DNA from: Microbacter sp. GSS18 | Lineage (GTDB): Bacteria; Actinomycetota; Actinomycetes; Actinomycetales; Microbacteriaceae | Assembly: GCA_029319145.1 (NCBI GenBank) | Contig: CP119753.1 | Span: 1,302,001-1,366,000, forward strand | Direction: 5' to 3' | DNA length: 64,000 bases | Shown here: positions 17,751 to 26,283 of the stretch, piece by piece | Numbering within the stretch: position 1 is the stretch's first letter | Layout: the number at the start of each line of letters is the position of its first letter | Notes under the pieces: generated by a model | The model's database searches: none | What the model saw: the letters and a program-made list of their open reading frames with translations, nothing else | What the model was told of the DNA's origin: nothing | Translations under genes and position numbers: made by a program

Positions 17751-18119
17751 TCAGCGCTCTTCCTGCCGCTTGTCCCATCGATCGTTCATGCGATCCATGA
17801 ACGACGAGCGGGCGGCCGGCTTCGCGGCGCTCGGACGGTCGCTGGGAACCGCGCGCAGACCACCGCGTGCGGGGGTCACGGCGAGGATCACGCCGCCGAG
17901 CATGACGACGAACCCGATCACCCCGACGATGACGAGCGGAATCGACACGCCGACGAGCAGACCGCCGAGGCCGAGGAGAACCAGGAGCGTGCCGTAGACG
18001 ATGTTCCGGTAGCTGAGACTGCGACCGTCTCGGGGCGCACTGACGACATCTGCGTCGTTGCGCATGAGATGGCGTTCCATCTCGTCGAGCAAGCGCTGCT
18101 CCTGTTCGGAGAGTGGCAT
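17751..18119 (-). CDS. DUF3040 small membrane protein
   Basis: 122-residue membrane protein of the actinobacterial DUF3040 family; function unknown. The N-terminus MPLSEQEQRLLDEMERHL is the family hallmark and predicts an amphipathic helix. Two hydrophobic segments follow (about 45-62 and 65-85). A basic, Arg/Ala-rich C-terminal tail follows them. I start at ATG 18119 with GAGGGGG about 5 nt upstream; an in-frame extension to 18893 is a shadow of the prenyl synthase. The gene is monocistronic: it is divergent from idsA and ends in the terminator at 17694-17724. This family often sits beside the dcw cluster. Confidence 0.88.
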   Translation of the reverse strand: MPLSEQEQRLLDEMERHLMRNDADVVSAPRDGRSLSYRNIVYGTLLVLLGLGGLLVGVSIPLVIVGVIGFVVMLGGVILAVTPARGGLRAVPSDRPSAAKPAARSSFMDRMNDRWDKRQEER

Positions 18120-18173
18120 GCGTCCCCCTCTGTGGCTCGGATACCGCACGATTCTACGCGTGCGCTTCATTAC

Positions 18174-18179
18174 TAGGCT
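18174..18179 (+). promoter_or_regulatory. Leaderless -10 box of the polyprenyl synthase gene
   Basis: TAGGCT ends 6 nt before the GTG start at 18186 and no Shine-Dalgarno is present. This spacing puts the transcript start on the start codon. It supports the GTG as the true start. Confidence 0.5.
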
Positions 18180-18185
18180 AGGCCC

Positions 18186-19268
18186 GTGGCGTTCTCTCCA
18201 GACCCGATCGAGGCGATTTCCCAGCGAGTAGACACGTTCCTTCGGGATCAGCGCCGCTCGACGGCCGAAATGGGCCCCGAAGCCGACCTCATCCTCGACG
18301 CGGCATCGACCGCCGTCAGCGGCGGCAAGCGGCTTCGCGGCCGATTCTGCATGACCGGATGGCGCGCCGTCACCGGCTCGCGCGACCTGCCCGACGAGGT
18401 CGTCTCCGCCGCCGCCGCGCTCGAGATCTTCCACGCCGCCGCGCTCGTCCATGACGATCTCATCGACAACTCCGACACGCGGCGCGGGCGTCCCGCCGCG
18501 CATCGCGCTCTCGAGGCCGCGCACCGCGACGCGGGATGGACCGGCGACGCGGCCGCCTTCGGGCGCTCCGCCGCGATCCTCCTCGGCGACCTCCTCGTCG
18601 CCTGGAGCGACGACCTGTTCGAGGAGGGCCTGGCCGCGGCTCCCGCCGACGCGGCCGGCGCCGCTCGTCGGGAGTACGCGACGATGCGCCGCGAGGTCAC
18701 CGTCGGACAGTTCCTCGACATCGCCGAGGAGTCCGCGTACGCCACCGAGCCCGACGAGCGGCACGCCGAGCGCGCGCTGCGCGTGGCGTCGTTCAAGTCG
18801 GCGCGGTACAGCGTGCAGCAGCCGCTCGCCGTCGGCGCGGCCCTGGCCGGGGCCGACGCCGCGCAGGCCGCGGCGCTGGCCCGCTTCGGACACCCCCTCG
18901 GCATGGCCTTCCAGCTGCGGGACGACGTGCTCGGCGTGTTCGGGGACGCCGAGCGCACCGGCAAGCCGGCGGGAGACGACCTGCGCGAGGGGAAGCGCAC
19001 GGTCCTGGTCGCCTATACGAGAGAGGCGCTGAGCGTTCCGGCGCGGCGGATCCTCGACGAGTTGCTCGGCGACCCGGGGCTCGGGGCGGACCAGGTGGCC
19101 TCGCTGCAGCGCACGATCGTCGAAACCGGGGCCCTCGATCGCCTCGAGGCCCTCATCTCGGACTACGCGCGGGACGCCGACCGCGCTCTGATCGGCGCAC
19201 GCCTGGACAACGCGTCGGTGGGCGAACTGCGCGACCTGCTGCGGGCGGCGACGGAGCGGGTCACCTGA
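18186..19268 (+). CDS. idsA: Polyprenyl (geranylgeranyl-type) diphosphate synthase
   Basis: Trans-isoprenyl diphosphate synthase that condenses IPP with allylic diphosphates to feed quinone, carotenoid or lipid-carrier synthesis; chain length cannot be read reliably. 360 residues. Visible: substrate-binding GGKRLRGRF near residue 50, the first Asp-rich motif DDLIDNSDTRRGRP near 93, the conserved QFLDIAEE near 175 and the second Asp-rich motif QLRDDVLGVFGD near 244. The GTG at 18186 is supported by a leaderless -10. Its position upstream of an Rv2175c-like gene, kinase and aroG matches mycobacterial idsA2. Confidence 0.92.
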   Translation: MAFSPDPIEAISQRVDTFLRDQRRSTAEMGPEADLILDAASTAVSGGKRLRGRFCMTGWRAVTGSRDLPDEVVSAAAALEIFHAAALVHDDLIDNSDTRRGRPAAHRALEAAHRDAGWTGDAAAFGRSAAILLGDLLVAWSDDLFEEGLAAAPADAAGAARREYATMRREVTVGQFLDIAEESAYATEPDERHAERALRVASFKSARYSVQQPLAVGAALAGADAAQAAALARFGHPLGMAFQLRDDVLGVFGDAERTGKPAGDDLREGKRTVLVAYTREALSVPARRILDELLGDPGLGADQVASLQRTIVETGALDRLEALISDYARDADRALIGARLDNASVGELRDLLRAATERVT

Positions 19269-19282
19269 GCCCGCCCGCGGCC

Positions 19283-19636
19283 TCAGGCGAGGGTCCGCGC
19301 GACGCGCCGCACCTCGCTCTTGTGGCCGGCGCGGAGCGCCTCGATCGGCGCCACGCCGATGGTGTCCTCGGGCGCGAGCAGCCAGTCGATCGCCTCATCG
19401 TCGCTGAAGCCGGCGTCGTGGAGCACGATCACGGTGCCCCGCAGCGATGACAGCGGACGGTCGTCCTTGAGGAACAGCGCGGGAACCTTGGACACGCCGT
19501 CGCGTCGCGACGCCACCAGCTGGTTCTCGTCGATCAGTCTGCGGACCCTTCCCAGCGTTTCGCCGAGGATCTCGGCGAGTTCGGGGAGGGTCAGCCATTC
19601 GGTCTCGGTGCGCGGCGCGGAGTCAGCGGTCACCAT
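19283..19636 (-). CDS. Rv2175c-family winged-helix DNA-binding protein
   Basis: Small DNA-binding protein like M. tuberculosis Rv2175c, which is a substrate of the kinase PknL. 117 residues from ATG 19636 (a GTG at 19657 adds seven). The N-terminal helix-turn-helix reads WLTLPELAEILGETLGRVRRLIDENQL. The C-terminal part contains PALFLKDDRPLSSLRGTVIVLHDAGFSDDEAIDWLL, typical of the family. It converges with idsA (14-nt gap) and lies two genes from a PASTA kinase, so phosphorylation by that kinase is a reasonable inference. The start is uncertain since neither candidate has a good SD. Confidence 0.85.
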   Translation of the reverse strand: MVTADSAPRTETEWLTLPELAEILGETLGRVRRLIDENQLVASRRDGVSKVPALFLKDDRPLSSLRGTVIVLHDAGFSDDEAIDWLLAPEDTIGVAPIEALRAGHKSEVRRVARTLA

Positions 19637-19707
19637 GCCACTATCGCACTTCTTCACCGCCGCACGACATACGCCGCCCTCGTCCGCGACCCCGGCTATT
19701 CACATTC

Positions 19708-19722
19708 GTCACACGCGTAACA
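19708..19722. promoter_or_regulatory. GTCACA-N3-GTAACA direct repeat, possible MtrA-type operator
   Basis: Two hexamers GTCACA (19708-19713) and GTAACA (19717-19722) repeat at 9-bp spacing in the 164-nt divergent gap, 78 nt upstream of the LysM wall-enzyme start. The layout resembles MtrA boxes known at wall-hydrolase genes of actinobacteria. The match is by eye only. Confidence 0.3.
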
Positions 19723-19800
19723 TCCGTCGCACCAATATCACGGGTTGACACGAGATGACTTCCGTGACACGGTACTGGCAGTCCATAGAGGGGGGATCTC

Positions 19801-21000
19801 TTGCGACGCGACAGCCGCGACACTCGACTCCGCACCGCGCCGGTGATGATGGGCGTGCCCGCCGTCGTGGGGTCGATCGCCCTCACCCTCGCCTCGGCAC
19901 CGGCGGCGCACGCCGACAGCGGCGCGAGCGCGCCCCGCACGCTCAGAGCTCTCCCGGACCGCGCTCCGCAGACGACGACCCCGGTCGCGCCCACGGCCGC
20001 GGCCGTTCCGGCGAGCTACACCGTGCGCGCCGGCGACACCGTCAGCGCCATCGCCTCGCGCTTCGGGCTGCGCACCACGGACGTGCTCGCCCTGAACGGC
20101 CTCTCGTGGCGTTCGATCATCTACCCGGGCCAGGTCCTCAAGCTCACCGCCTCCGGCGGTTCGGCGCCGGCCGCGGCCGGCAAGCCGTCGTCGACTCCTT
20201 CGTCCACGACCTACACGGTGCGCGCCGGCGACACCGTCAGCGCGATCGCCTCGCGGCACAAGCTGTCGACGTCGGCCGTCCTGAAGGCCAACAGGCTGTC
20301 GTGGTCCTCGATCATCTACCCCGGCCAGAAGCTCACCATTCCGGGATCGACGAGCAGCCCGGCATCCTCGTCGTCGGGTTCGAGCTCGGCCGCCCAGCCC
20401 TCGTCGGGCGGTTCGGCCGCTCCGGCGTCATCCGGCGGCAGCAGCTACACCGTCCGGGCCGGCGACACGATCAGCGCGATCGCCGCACGGCACGGTGTCT
20501 CGGTCGCCGGCGTTCTGAGCGCCAACGGCCTCGGCTGGTCGTCGATCATCTACGCCGGGCAGAAGATCACGATCCCGCGCGCCGGGCTGGACGGGCTCGA
20601 TGCCGAGCAGATCGACAATGCGCGCCTCATCGTGCGGATCGGCCGCGAACTCGGCGTGCCCGACAAGGGCATCGCGATCGCGCTCGGCACAGCGATGCAG
20701 GAGTCCTGGATCCGCAACCTCGATTGGGGCGACCGCGATTCGCTCGGGCTGTTCCAGCAGCGACCGAGCACCGGCTGGGGCACCGCCGAGCAGGTCCGCA
20801 ACCGCGATCGCGCGATCCGCGCCTTCTACGGCGGCGCGGGCGATCCCAACGGATCGCGCACGCGCGGACTGCTCGACGTGGCGGGCTGGCAGGGCATGAG
20901 CTTCGCCGACGCGGCCCAGGCCGTGCAGATCTCCGCCTACCCCGACCGCTACGCGCGCTGGGAGAAGCCGGCCTACGCGTGGCTCGCCGCCCTGGACTGA
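19801..21000 (+). CDS. Secreted triple-LysM protein with lysozyme-like (transglycosylase) domain
   Basis: Exported peptidoglycan-binding protein, probably a muralytic enzyme. 399 residues. A signal peptide occupies about 1-39, ending APAAHADSG. Three LysM repeats follow, each beginning YTVRAGDT(V/I)SAIA (about 65-115, 137-183, 215-262), separated by Ser/Ala/Pro linkers. The C-terminal domain (about 265-399) has the lysozyme-fold look, with AMQESWIRNL (candidate catalytic Glu) and DSLGLFQQRPSTGWGT. Start TTG 19801 is supported by AGAGGGGGG about 6 nt upstream. Monocistronic between an Rv2175c-like gene and the PASTA kinase. The catalytic assignment is inferred. Confidence 0.88.
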   Translation: MRRDSRDTRLRTAPVMMGVPAVVGSIALTLASAPAAHADSGASAPRTLRALPDRAPQTTTPVAPTAAAVPASYTVRAGDTVSAIASRFGLRTTDVLALNGLSWRSIIYPGQVLKLTASGGSAPAAAGKPSSTPSSTTYTVRAGDTVSAIASRHKLSTSAVLKANRLSWSSIIYPGQKLTIPGSTSSPASSSSGSSSAAQPSSGGSAAPASSGGSSYTVRAGDTISAIAARHGVSVAGVLSANGLGWSSIIYAGQKITIPRAGLDGLDAEQIDNARLIVRIGRELGVPDKGIAIALGTAMQESWIRNLDWGDRDSLGLFQQRPSTGWGTAEQVRNRDRAIRAFYGGAGDPNGSRTRGLLDVAGWQGMSFADAAQAVQISAYPDRYARWEKPAYAWLAALD

Positions 21001-21048
21001 TCGGGGCCGCCCGGTGAGGCGTTGGACGGGCACGGGGCCCGACGTCCG

Positions 21049-21054
21049 TAAACT
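21049..21054 (+). promoter_or_regulatory. Leaderless -10 box of the PASTA kinase gene
   Basis: TAAACT ends 6 nt before GTG 21061; no SD is present. Same geometry as idsA, copC, lpd and others in this window. Confidence 0.5.
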
Positions 21055-21060
21055 CGGAGC

Positions 21061-22998
21061 GTGAGCACGAGCCAGCAGACCGACCCGCTGATCGGCCGTC
21101 TGGTCGACGGCCGGTACCGGGTGCGTGCCCGCATCGCCCGTGGAGGCATGGCGACGGTATACGTCGCGACGGACCTGCGGCTCGAGCGTCGCATCGCGCT
21201 CAAGGTCATGCACGGCCACCTCAGCGACGACAGCGTGTTCCAGAGCCGGTTCATCCAGGAGGCCCGCGCCGCAGCCCGCCTGGCCGACCCGCATGTGGTG
21301 AACGTGTTCGACCAGGGCCAGGACGGCGAGGTCGCCTACCTCGTGATGGAGTACCTCCCCGGCATCACGCTGCGCGAGCTGCTGCGCGAGCAGAAGCGGC
21401 TGACCGTCCCGCAGGCGATCTCGATCATGGACGCCGTCGTCTCCGGCCTCGCCGCAGCCCACCGGTCGGGCATCGTCCATCGCGACGTCAAGCCCGAGAA
21501 CGTGCTGCTGGCCGAGGACGGCCGCGTGAAGATCGGTGACTTCGGCCTCGCCCGCGCCACGAGCGCGAACACCGCGACCGGCGCGCAGCTGCTCGGCACC
21601 ATCGCCTACCTCGCACCGGAGCTCGTCACACGCGGCACCGCCGACGCGCGCAGCGACATCTACGCGCTCGGCATCATGCTGTACGAGATGCTCGTCGGCG
21701 AGCAGCCGTACAAGGGCGAGCAGCCGATGCAGATCGCCTATCAGCACGCCACCGACTCGGTTCCGCGCCCGAGCGTGAAGAACCCGGCGGTGCCCGAGCA
21801 GGTCGACGAGCTGGTGCTGTGGGCGACGGAGAAGCAGCCCGAGGATCGCCCGTCCGACGCGCGCGAGATGCTGCGCCGCCTGCGCGAGATCGAGAGCGAG
21901 CTCGGGATCTCGCCCCAGGTCGCCCGCACCGGGCCGATCGGCGTGGTGACCGAGGGCAGCGCCACCGACGAGCTCACCGCAGTCATGCCGCTGACCCCCA
22001 CCGGCCCCATCGTCACCGACCAGGAGAGCGACAACGCCGGGCGCCTGCGTCGCGCCACGCGCCGCAGGTCGGGGCGAGGCGGGTGGATCATCGCCCTGGT
22101 GCTGGTGCTCGCAGCCGCCGCGGCGGGCGTCGGCTGGTGGTTCGGTTCGGGACCCGGGTCGCTCGTAGCCGTCCCCGCCGTCGACGGGATGACGTTCGAG
22201 GAGGCCGAGACGGCACTCGCGGACGAGGGCCTGGTCGCCGTGCAGGCGGGACGCAACAGCGTCGACGTGGAGTCCGGGATCGCGATCGAGACCCAGCCCG
22301 GTGCGGGAGACCGTGTCGAGCGGGACGCGACCATCACGGTGTTCGTGTCGCTCGGCCCCGCACAGGTCACGATCGCGGCGTCGCGCGGCGAGCCCGAGGA
22401 CGATGTCACCGCCATGCTCGCCGACCTGGGCGTCACGGTCGAGGGCACGCGCGACTTCTTCACGGGGTACGCCGAGGGCCGGGTCGCGGGCGTGCTGATC
22501 CATCCGCGCGACGGCGGCGAGGAGTACGGGTGCGGCGACGGCTGCAACGCCTACGAGGGCGACACCGCGACGCTGTGGCTCTCGCTCGGCGAGGTTCCCG
22601 ACGTGGCCGGTCAGACGCTCGACGACGCCACCGCGACGCTCGAGGGCGTGGGGCTGAGCGTCGCCGGCGATCTTCCCCAGGAGTACAGCAGCACCGTCGA
22701 CGCCGGATCGGTTATCCGCATGAACGACCGGACCGAGTCGGGCTGGTGGGAGCCGGGAGACACCGTGACGCTCGTGGTCTCGAGCGGACCCGCGCCCATC
22801 GAGGTGCCGGATGTCGTCGGCGACAGCATCGTCGACGCGGTCAACGAGCTGCGCGACGCCGGATTCACCGTCAGCACCGACGCGCTCCCCCTGCAGATCT
22901 TCTGGGGCCTCTACGACGTCACCGCGACCGACCCCGCACCCGGCGCGTTCCTGACCCCCGGCTCCCAGGTCGCGATCACCGGCTTCGAGCTCTCCTGA
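21061..22998 (+). CDS. PASTA-domain transmembrane Ser/Thr protein kinase (PknL/PknB-like)
   Basis: Membrane sensor kinase that reads extracellular peptidoglycan or lipid II fragments and phosphorylates cytoplasmic proteins. 645 residues. The kinase domain (about 12-275) has a glycine loop ARGGMATVYVA, Lys near residue 48, catalytic HRDVKPENV near 140 and DFGLAR near 160. A juxtamembrane stretch and one membrane helix follow (about 341-362). Four extracellular PASTA repeats run from about 370 to 645; the second is divergent and contains a CGDGC insert that could form a disulfide. Neighbours Rv2175c-like and aroG point to PknL. The start is leaderless GTG. Confidence 0.94.
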   Translation: MSTSQQTDPLIGRLVDGRYRVRARIARGGMATVYVATDLRLERRIALKVMHGHLSDDSVFQSRFIQEARAAARLADPHVVNVFDQGQDGEVAYLVMEYLPGITLRELLREQKRLTVPQAISIMDAVVSGLAAAHRSGIVHRDVKPENVLLAEDGRVKIGDFGLARATSANTATGAQLLGTIAYLAPELVTRGTADARSDIYALGIMLYEMLVGEQPYKGEQPMQIAYQHATDSVPRPSVKNPAVPEQVDELVLWATEKQPEDRPSDAREMLRRLREIESELGISPQVARTGPIGVVTEGSATDELTAVMPLTPTGPIVTDQESDNAGRLRRATRRRSGRGGWIIALVLVLAAAAAGVGWWFGSGPGSLVAVPAVDGMTFEEAETALADEGLVAVQAGRNSVDVESGIAIETQPGAGDRVERDATITVFVSLGPAQVTIAASRGEPEDDVTAMLADLGVTVEGTRDFFTGYAEGRVAGVLIHPRDGGEEYGCGDGCNAYEGDTATLWLSLGEVPDVAGQTLDDATATLEGVGLSVAGDLPQEYSSTVDAGSVIRMNDRTESGWWEPGDTVTLVVSSGPAPIEVPDVVGDSIVDAVNELRDAGFTVSTDALPLQIFWGLYDVTATDPAPGAFLTPGSQVAITGFELS

Positions 22999-23034
22999 CG
23001 CCGGCGCGGCCGCGACCGCACCGGCCCGGCGTCA
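22996..23034. terminator. Bidirectional hairpin embracing the stops of kinase and aroG
   Basis: Perfect 9-bp arms TGACGCCGG (22996-23004) and CCGGCGTCA (23026-23034) enclose 21 nt. Each arm contains the TGA stop of one of the two convergent genes. No T-tract follows, as is common for actinobacterial terminators. Confidence 0.6.
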
Positions 23035-24369
23035 GCGCTTCTCGAGCTCCTCGGCGACCAGGAAGGCCAGCTCCAGCGACTGCATGTGGTTCAGGCGCGG
23101 GTCGCACAGCGACTCGTAGCGCGTGGCGAGGCCCGCTTCGTCGATCATCTCGGAACCGCCCAGGCACTCCGTGACGTCGTCGCCGGTCAGCTCGACGTGG
23201 ATGCCGCCGGGGAACGTGCCGACCGCGCGGTGCGCCTCGAAGAACCCACGGACCTCGTCGATCACGTCGTCGAAGCGGCGCGTCTTGTAGCCGGTCTGCG
23301 ACGTGATGCCGTTGCCGTGCATCGGGTCGGTGACCCACAGCGGCGTCGCGCCCGAGTCCTTCACGGCCTCGAGGAGCGGGGGCAGGGCGTCGCGGATCTT
23401 CGACGAGCCCATGCGCGTGATGAACGTCAGGCGACCGGGCTCGCGCTCCGGGTCGAGCTTGTCGATCAGCGCCAGCGCCGTCTCGGGCGTCGTGGTGGGC
23501 CCGAGCTTGACACCGATGGGGTTGCGGATCTTCGAGAAGTAGTCCACGTGCGCGCCGTCGAGGTCGCGCGTGCGCTCGCCGATCCACAGGAAGTGGCCGG
23601 ACGTGTTGTAGGGCGTCCCGGTGCGCGAGTCGATGCGCGTCATGGGTCCCTCGTAGTCCATCAGCAGGCCCTCGTGACCGGTGTAGAACTCCACGCCGCG
23701 CAGCTCGTCGAAGTCGGCGCCGGCCGCCTCCATGAACTTGATGGCGCGGTCGATCTCGCCCGCGAGACGCTCGTACCGCTGGTTGGCCGGGTTCTGCGCG
23801 AAGCCCTTGTTCCACGAGTGCACCTCGCGCAGGTCGGCGAATCCGCCCTGCGTGAAGGCGCGGATGAGGTTCAGGGTCGACGCCGACGTGTGGTACGCCT
23901 TCAGCAGGCGGTTCGGATCGGCGGCACGGGAGCCCTCGGTGAAGTCGTAGCCGTTGACGATGTCGCCCCGGTATGCCGGGAGCGTCACGTCGCCGCGCGT
24001 CTCGGTGTTGCTCGAACGGGGCTTGGCGAACTGGCCGGCCATACGGCCCATCTTCACCACAGGCATCGAGGCGCCGTACGTGAGCACGACGGCCATCTGC
24101 AGGACCGTCTTGATCCGGTTGCGGATCTTCTCGGCGGTGGCGCCGGCGAAGGTCTCGGCGCAGTCGCCGCCCTGGAGCAGGAAGGCTCGCCCGGAGGCGG
24201 CCCGCGCCAGGCGATCGCGCAGGTTGTCGACTTCACCGGCGAAGACGAGGGGCGGGAGGGTGGCGATCTCTGCGGATGCCGCGGCCACGGCCTCCGGGTC
24301 GGGCCACTCGGGCTGCTGCTTGATGGGCAGTGTCCGCCAGTGGTCGAGCGCGTCGAGCAGCTGTTGCAT
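23032..24369 (-). CDS. aroG: Class II 3-deoxy-7-phosphoheptulonate (DAHP) synthase
   Basis: First enzyme of the shikimate pathway: condenses phosphoenolpyruvate and erythrose 4-phosphate. 445 residues, of the class II (plant/actinobacterial) type. Recognisable stretches include FLLQGGDCAETF near residue 64 (metal-binding Cys), VVKMGRMAGQFAKPRS near 104, RGVEFYTGHEGLL near 223, HFLWIGERTRDLDGAHVDYF near 259, and the C-terminal HVELTGDDVTECLGG. The M. tuberculosis orthologue is feedback-inhibited and works with chorismate mutase. Monocistronic-looking; it converges on the kinase and shares a stop-codon hairpin with it. Confidence 0.96.
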   Translation of the reverse strand: MQQLLDALDHWRTLPIKQQPEWPDPEAVAAASAEIATLPPLVFAGEVDNLRDRLARAASGRAFLLQGGDCAETFAGATAEKIRNRIKTVLQMAVVLTYGASMPVVKMGRMAGQFAKPRSSNTETRGDVTLPAYRGDIVNGYDFTEGSRAADPNRLLKAYHTSASTLNLIRAFTQGGFADLREVHSWNKGFAQNPANQRYERLAGEIDRAIKFMEAAGADFDELRGVEFYTGHEGLLMDYEGPMTRIDSRTGTPYNTSGHFLWIGERTRDLDGAHVDYFSKIRNPIGVKLGPTTTPETALALIDKLDPEREPGRLTFITRMGSSKIRDALPPLLEAVKDSGATPLWVTDPMHGNGITSQTGYKTRRFDDVIDEVRGFFEAHRAVGTFPGGIHVELTGDDVTECLGGSEMIDEAGLATRYESLCDPRLNHMQSLELAFLVAEELEKR

Positions 24370-24422
24370 CCGATCAGTCTATCCGCGCCGGACACGCTCC
24401 CGACGCCGCATGACGGCCCCCG

Positions 24423-25115
24423 CTACGCCGCGGTCTTCGTCTTGAGTCGGTCCTTCACCGTCGAGGCGTAGACGTCCTCGTAGTCCTGCTCCCCGAGGCG
24501 CTGCAGGGCGACCATGATCTCGTCGGTGATCGACCGCAGGATGTAGCGGTCGGACTCCATGCCGGCGAACCGGGAGAAGTCCAGAGGCTCGCCGATCACG
24601 ACCCCGACGCGCACGATGCTGGGAACGCGCCGTCCGATCGGCATCATCGTGTCGGTGTCGACCATGACGACCGGCACGACCGGCACGTGCGCTTCGAGCG
24701 CCATGCGCGCGATGCCGGTGCGGCCGCGGTAGAGCTTGCCGTCGGGGCTCCGCGTCCCCTCGGGGTAGATCCCGAGCAGATCGCCGCGGCCGAGGACCTG
24801 CAGACCGGTGTTGAGCGAGGCCTCGGAAGCCTTGCCGCCGGAGCGGTCGATGGGGATCTGCCCGGTGCCCTTGAAGAACATGCGGGTCGCCCAGCCCTTG
24901 AGGCCGCGACCGGTGAAGTAGTCGCTCTTGGCGAGGAACGACATCGGCCGGTCGATCAGGAGCGGCAGGATGATGGAGTCCACGAACGACAGGTGGTTGC
25001 TCGCGAGGATCGCTCCCCCGTTCATCGGGACGTTGCGACGACCCACGATCCAGGGACGGAAGATCGCCTTCACCAGCGGTCCGATGACGATGTACTTCAT
25101 CAGCCAGTAGAACAT
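24423..25115 (-). CDS. plsC: PlsC-family 1-acyl-sn-glycerol-3-phosphate acyltransferase
   Basis: Membrane-associated acyltransferase, probably making phosphatidate from lysophosphatidate. 230 residues. The catalytic HX4D motif is NHLSFVDS near residue 39-46. The substrate-binding block is YPEGTRSPDGKLYRG near 117-131. An N-terminal hydrophobic segment (about 1-20) suggests membrane association. I start at ATG 25115 with GGAGG about 7 nt upstream, 2 nt after the glucokinase stop; the long in-frame extension is a shadow. It forms a pair with glk. Substrate specificity cannot be read from sequence. Confidence 0.92.
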   Translation of the reverse strand: MFYWLMKYIVIGPLVKAIFRPWIVGRRNVPMNGGAILASNHLSFVDSIILPLLIDRPMSFLAKSDYFTGRGLKGWATRMFFKGTGQIPIDRSGGKASEASLNTGLQVLGRGDLLGIYPEGTRSPDGKLYRGRTGIARMALEAHVPVVPVVMVDTDTMMPIGRRVPSIVRVGVVIGEPLDFSRFAGMESDRYILRSITDEIMVALQRLGEQDYEDVYASTVKDRLKTKTAA

Positions 25116-25117
25116 CG

Positions 25118-26053
25118 TCAGGCCTCCGAGGCCGCCAGGTCCGCGGCACCGATCAGCCCCGCATCGTTGCCGAGCCGCGCGATCGCGAAGTCGGCCACGG
25201 GGCGGTCCCCGTACCCGGGGAGCGACGTCTCGTAGGCGAGCCGCATCGGCGACAGCAGATCCTCCCCGAGTTGTGCGACTCCCCCGCCGATGACGAAGAG
25301 CTCGGGGTCGAACGCCGCCTGGAACCCGCCGCACGCCTCGCCGAGAGCCGTCGCCACGCGCCGCAGAGCCTCGATGGCCCCCTCGTCGCCCGCCAGCACC
25401 AGCCGGGACACGGCCGGGCCGGAGATCGACCCCTTCTCGGCGCGCAGCTGCGCCAGCCCCTCGCCGATGCCGCCGCCGTCGGCGATGGCGTTCGCTTCGC
25501 GCTGGAGCGCGCGGCCGGATGCATACTGCTCGAGGCATCCGTTCTGACCGCAGCCGCACAGGCGACCGCCGCGCTCGAAGCGCACGTGACCGAGTTCGCC
25601 GGCGATCCCGTGCCCGCCGCGGTACAGCTTGCCGTCGAGCACGACCGCGCCGCCGACGCCGGTGCCCATCGTGAGCATGATCATGTGGTCGACGTCGCGG
25701 CCGGCGCCGAACCGGAACTCCGCCCAGCCGGCGGCGTTGGCGTCGTTCTCGATCGCGACGGGCATCTCGAGCGCGTCTTCGAAGGTCTGCTTGAGGGGTT
25801 CGTTGCGCCACGCGATGTTCGGAGCGTGGATGACCACCGCGCGATCCTGGTCGATGAAGCCGGCCGCCGCGACTCCGGCGGCCACGATGCGGTGGCGATC
25901 GCGCAGGTGGCGGATCATGTCCACGACGGCATTGGCCAGCGCACCGGTGTCGGCGGGAGTGTCGACCCGCAGCTTCTCGATGATGCGGCCGGCGTCGTCG
26001 ACGACGCCGCCGGCGATCTTGGTTCCGCCGATGTCGATGCCGACCTTCAGCAC
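25118..26053 (-). CDS. glk: ROK-family glucokinase
   Basis: Cytoplasmic sugar kinase that phosphorylates glucose. 311 residues from GTG 26053, which has AAGGAG about 5 nt upstream. The longer in-frame starts lack this. The ATP phosphate-binding motif IDIGGTK is at residues 6-12, MGTGVGGAVV follows near 130, and the ROK zinc motif CGCGQNGCLEQYASG lies near 165-180. The second ATP motif is GGGVAQLG near 262. It could use polyphosphate or ATP; the typical PpgK motif is not obvious, so ATP is assumed. Co-directional with plsC, and divergent from fadD across 230 nt. Confidence 0.92.
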   Translation of the reverse strand: MLKVGIDIGGTKIAGGVVDDAGRIIEKLRVDTPADTGALANAVVDMIRHLRDRHRIVAAGVAAAGFIDQDRAVVIHAPNIAWRNEPLKQTFEDALEMPVAIENDANAAGWAEFRFGAGRDVDHMIMLTMGTGVGGAVVLDGKLYRGGHGIAGELGHVRFERGGRLCGCGQNGCLEQYASGRALQREANAIADGGGIGEGLAQLRAEKGSISGPAVSRLVLAGDEGAIEALRRVATALGEACGGFQAAFDPELFVIGGGVAQLGEDLLSPMRLAYETSLPGYGDRPVADFAIARLGNDAGLIGAADLAASEA

Positions 26054-26283
26054 GGCGCTCCTTCCCGCCACCGCAAGTGCGGTGGCCGCCATGAAGTCTA
26101 GTGGCGGACGGGTCCGCGCCGAGGGGTGCCGCTGTAGCATCCGTGCGCGCGCTGCGCACGGATGAGACTCGCTCTCAGAACATCTGATACTGCATCTCGC
26201 GATGCTCCGCGGCGGTTCCGCCCGTGCTGGACTAGAATGTACCGAGTCGCACCCCCGCCTTGACCGGTACCGAAGGAGTTGCC

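Noticed and set aside
19745..19800. TTGACA (19745-19750) as the -35 of the LysM gene, or a c-di-AMP riboswitch in its leader
   Set aside because: No acceptable -10 at 16-19 nt, and the short leader before 19801 shows none of the conserved riboswitch blocks.
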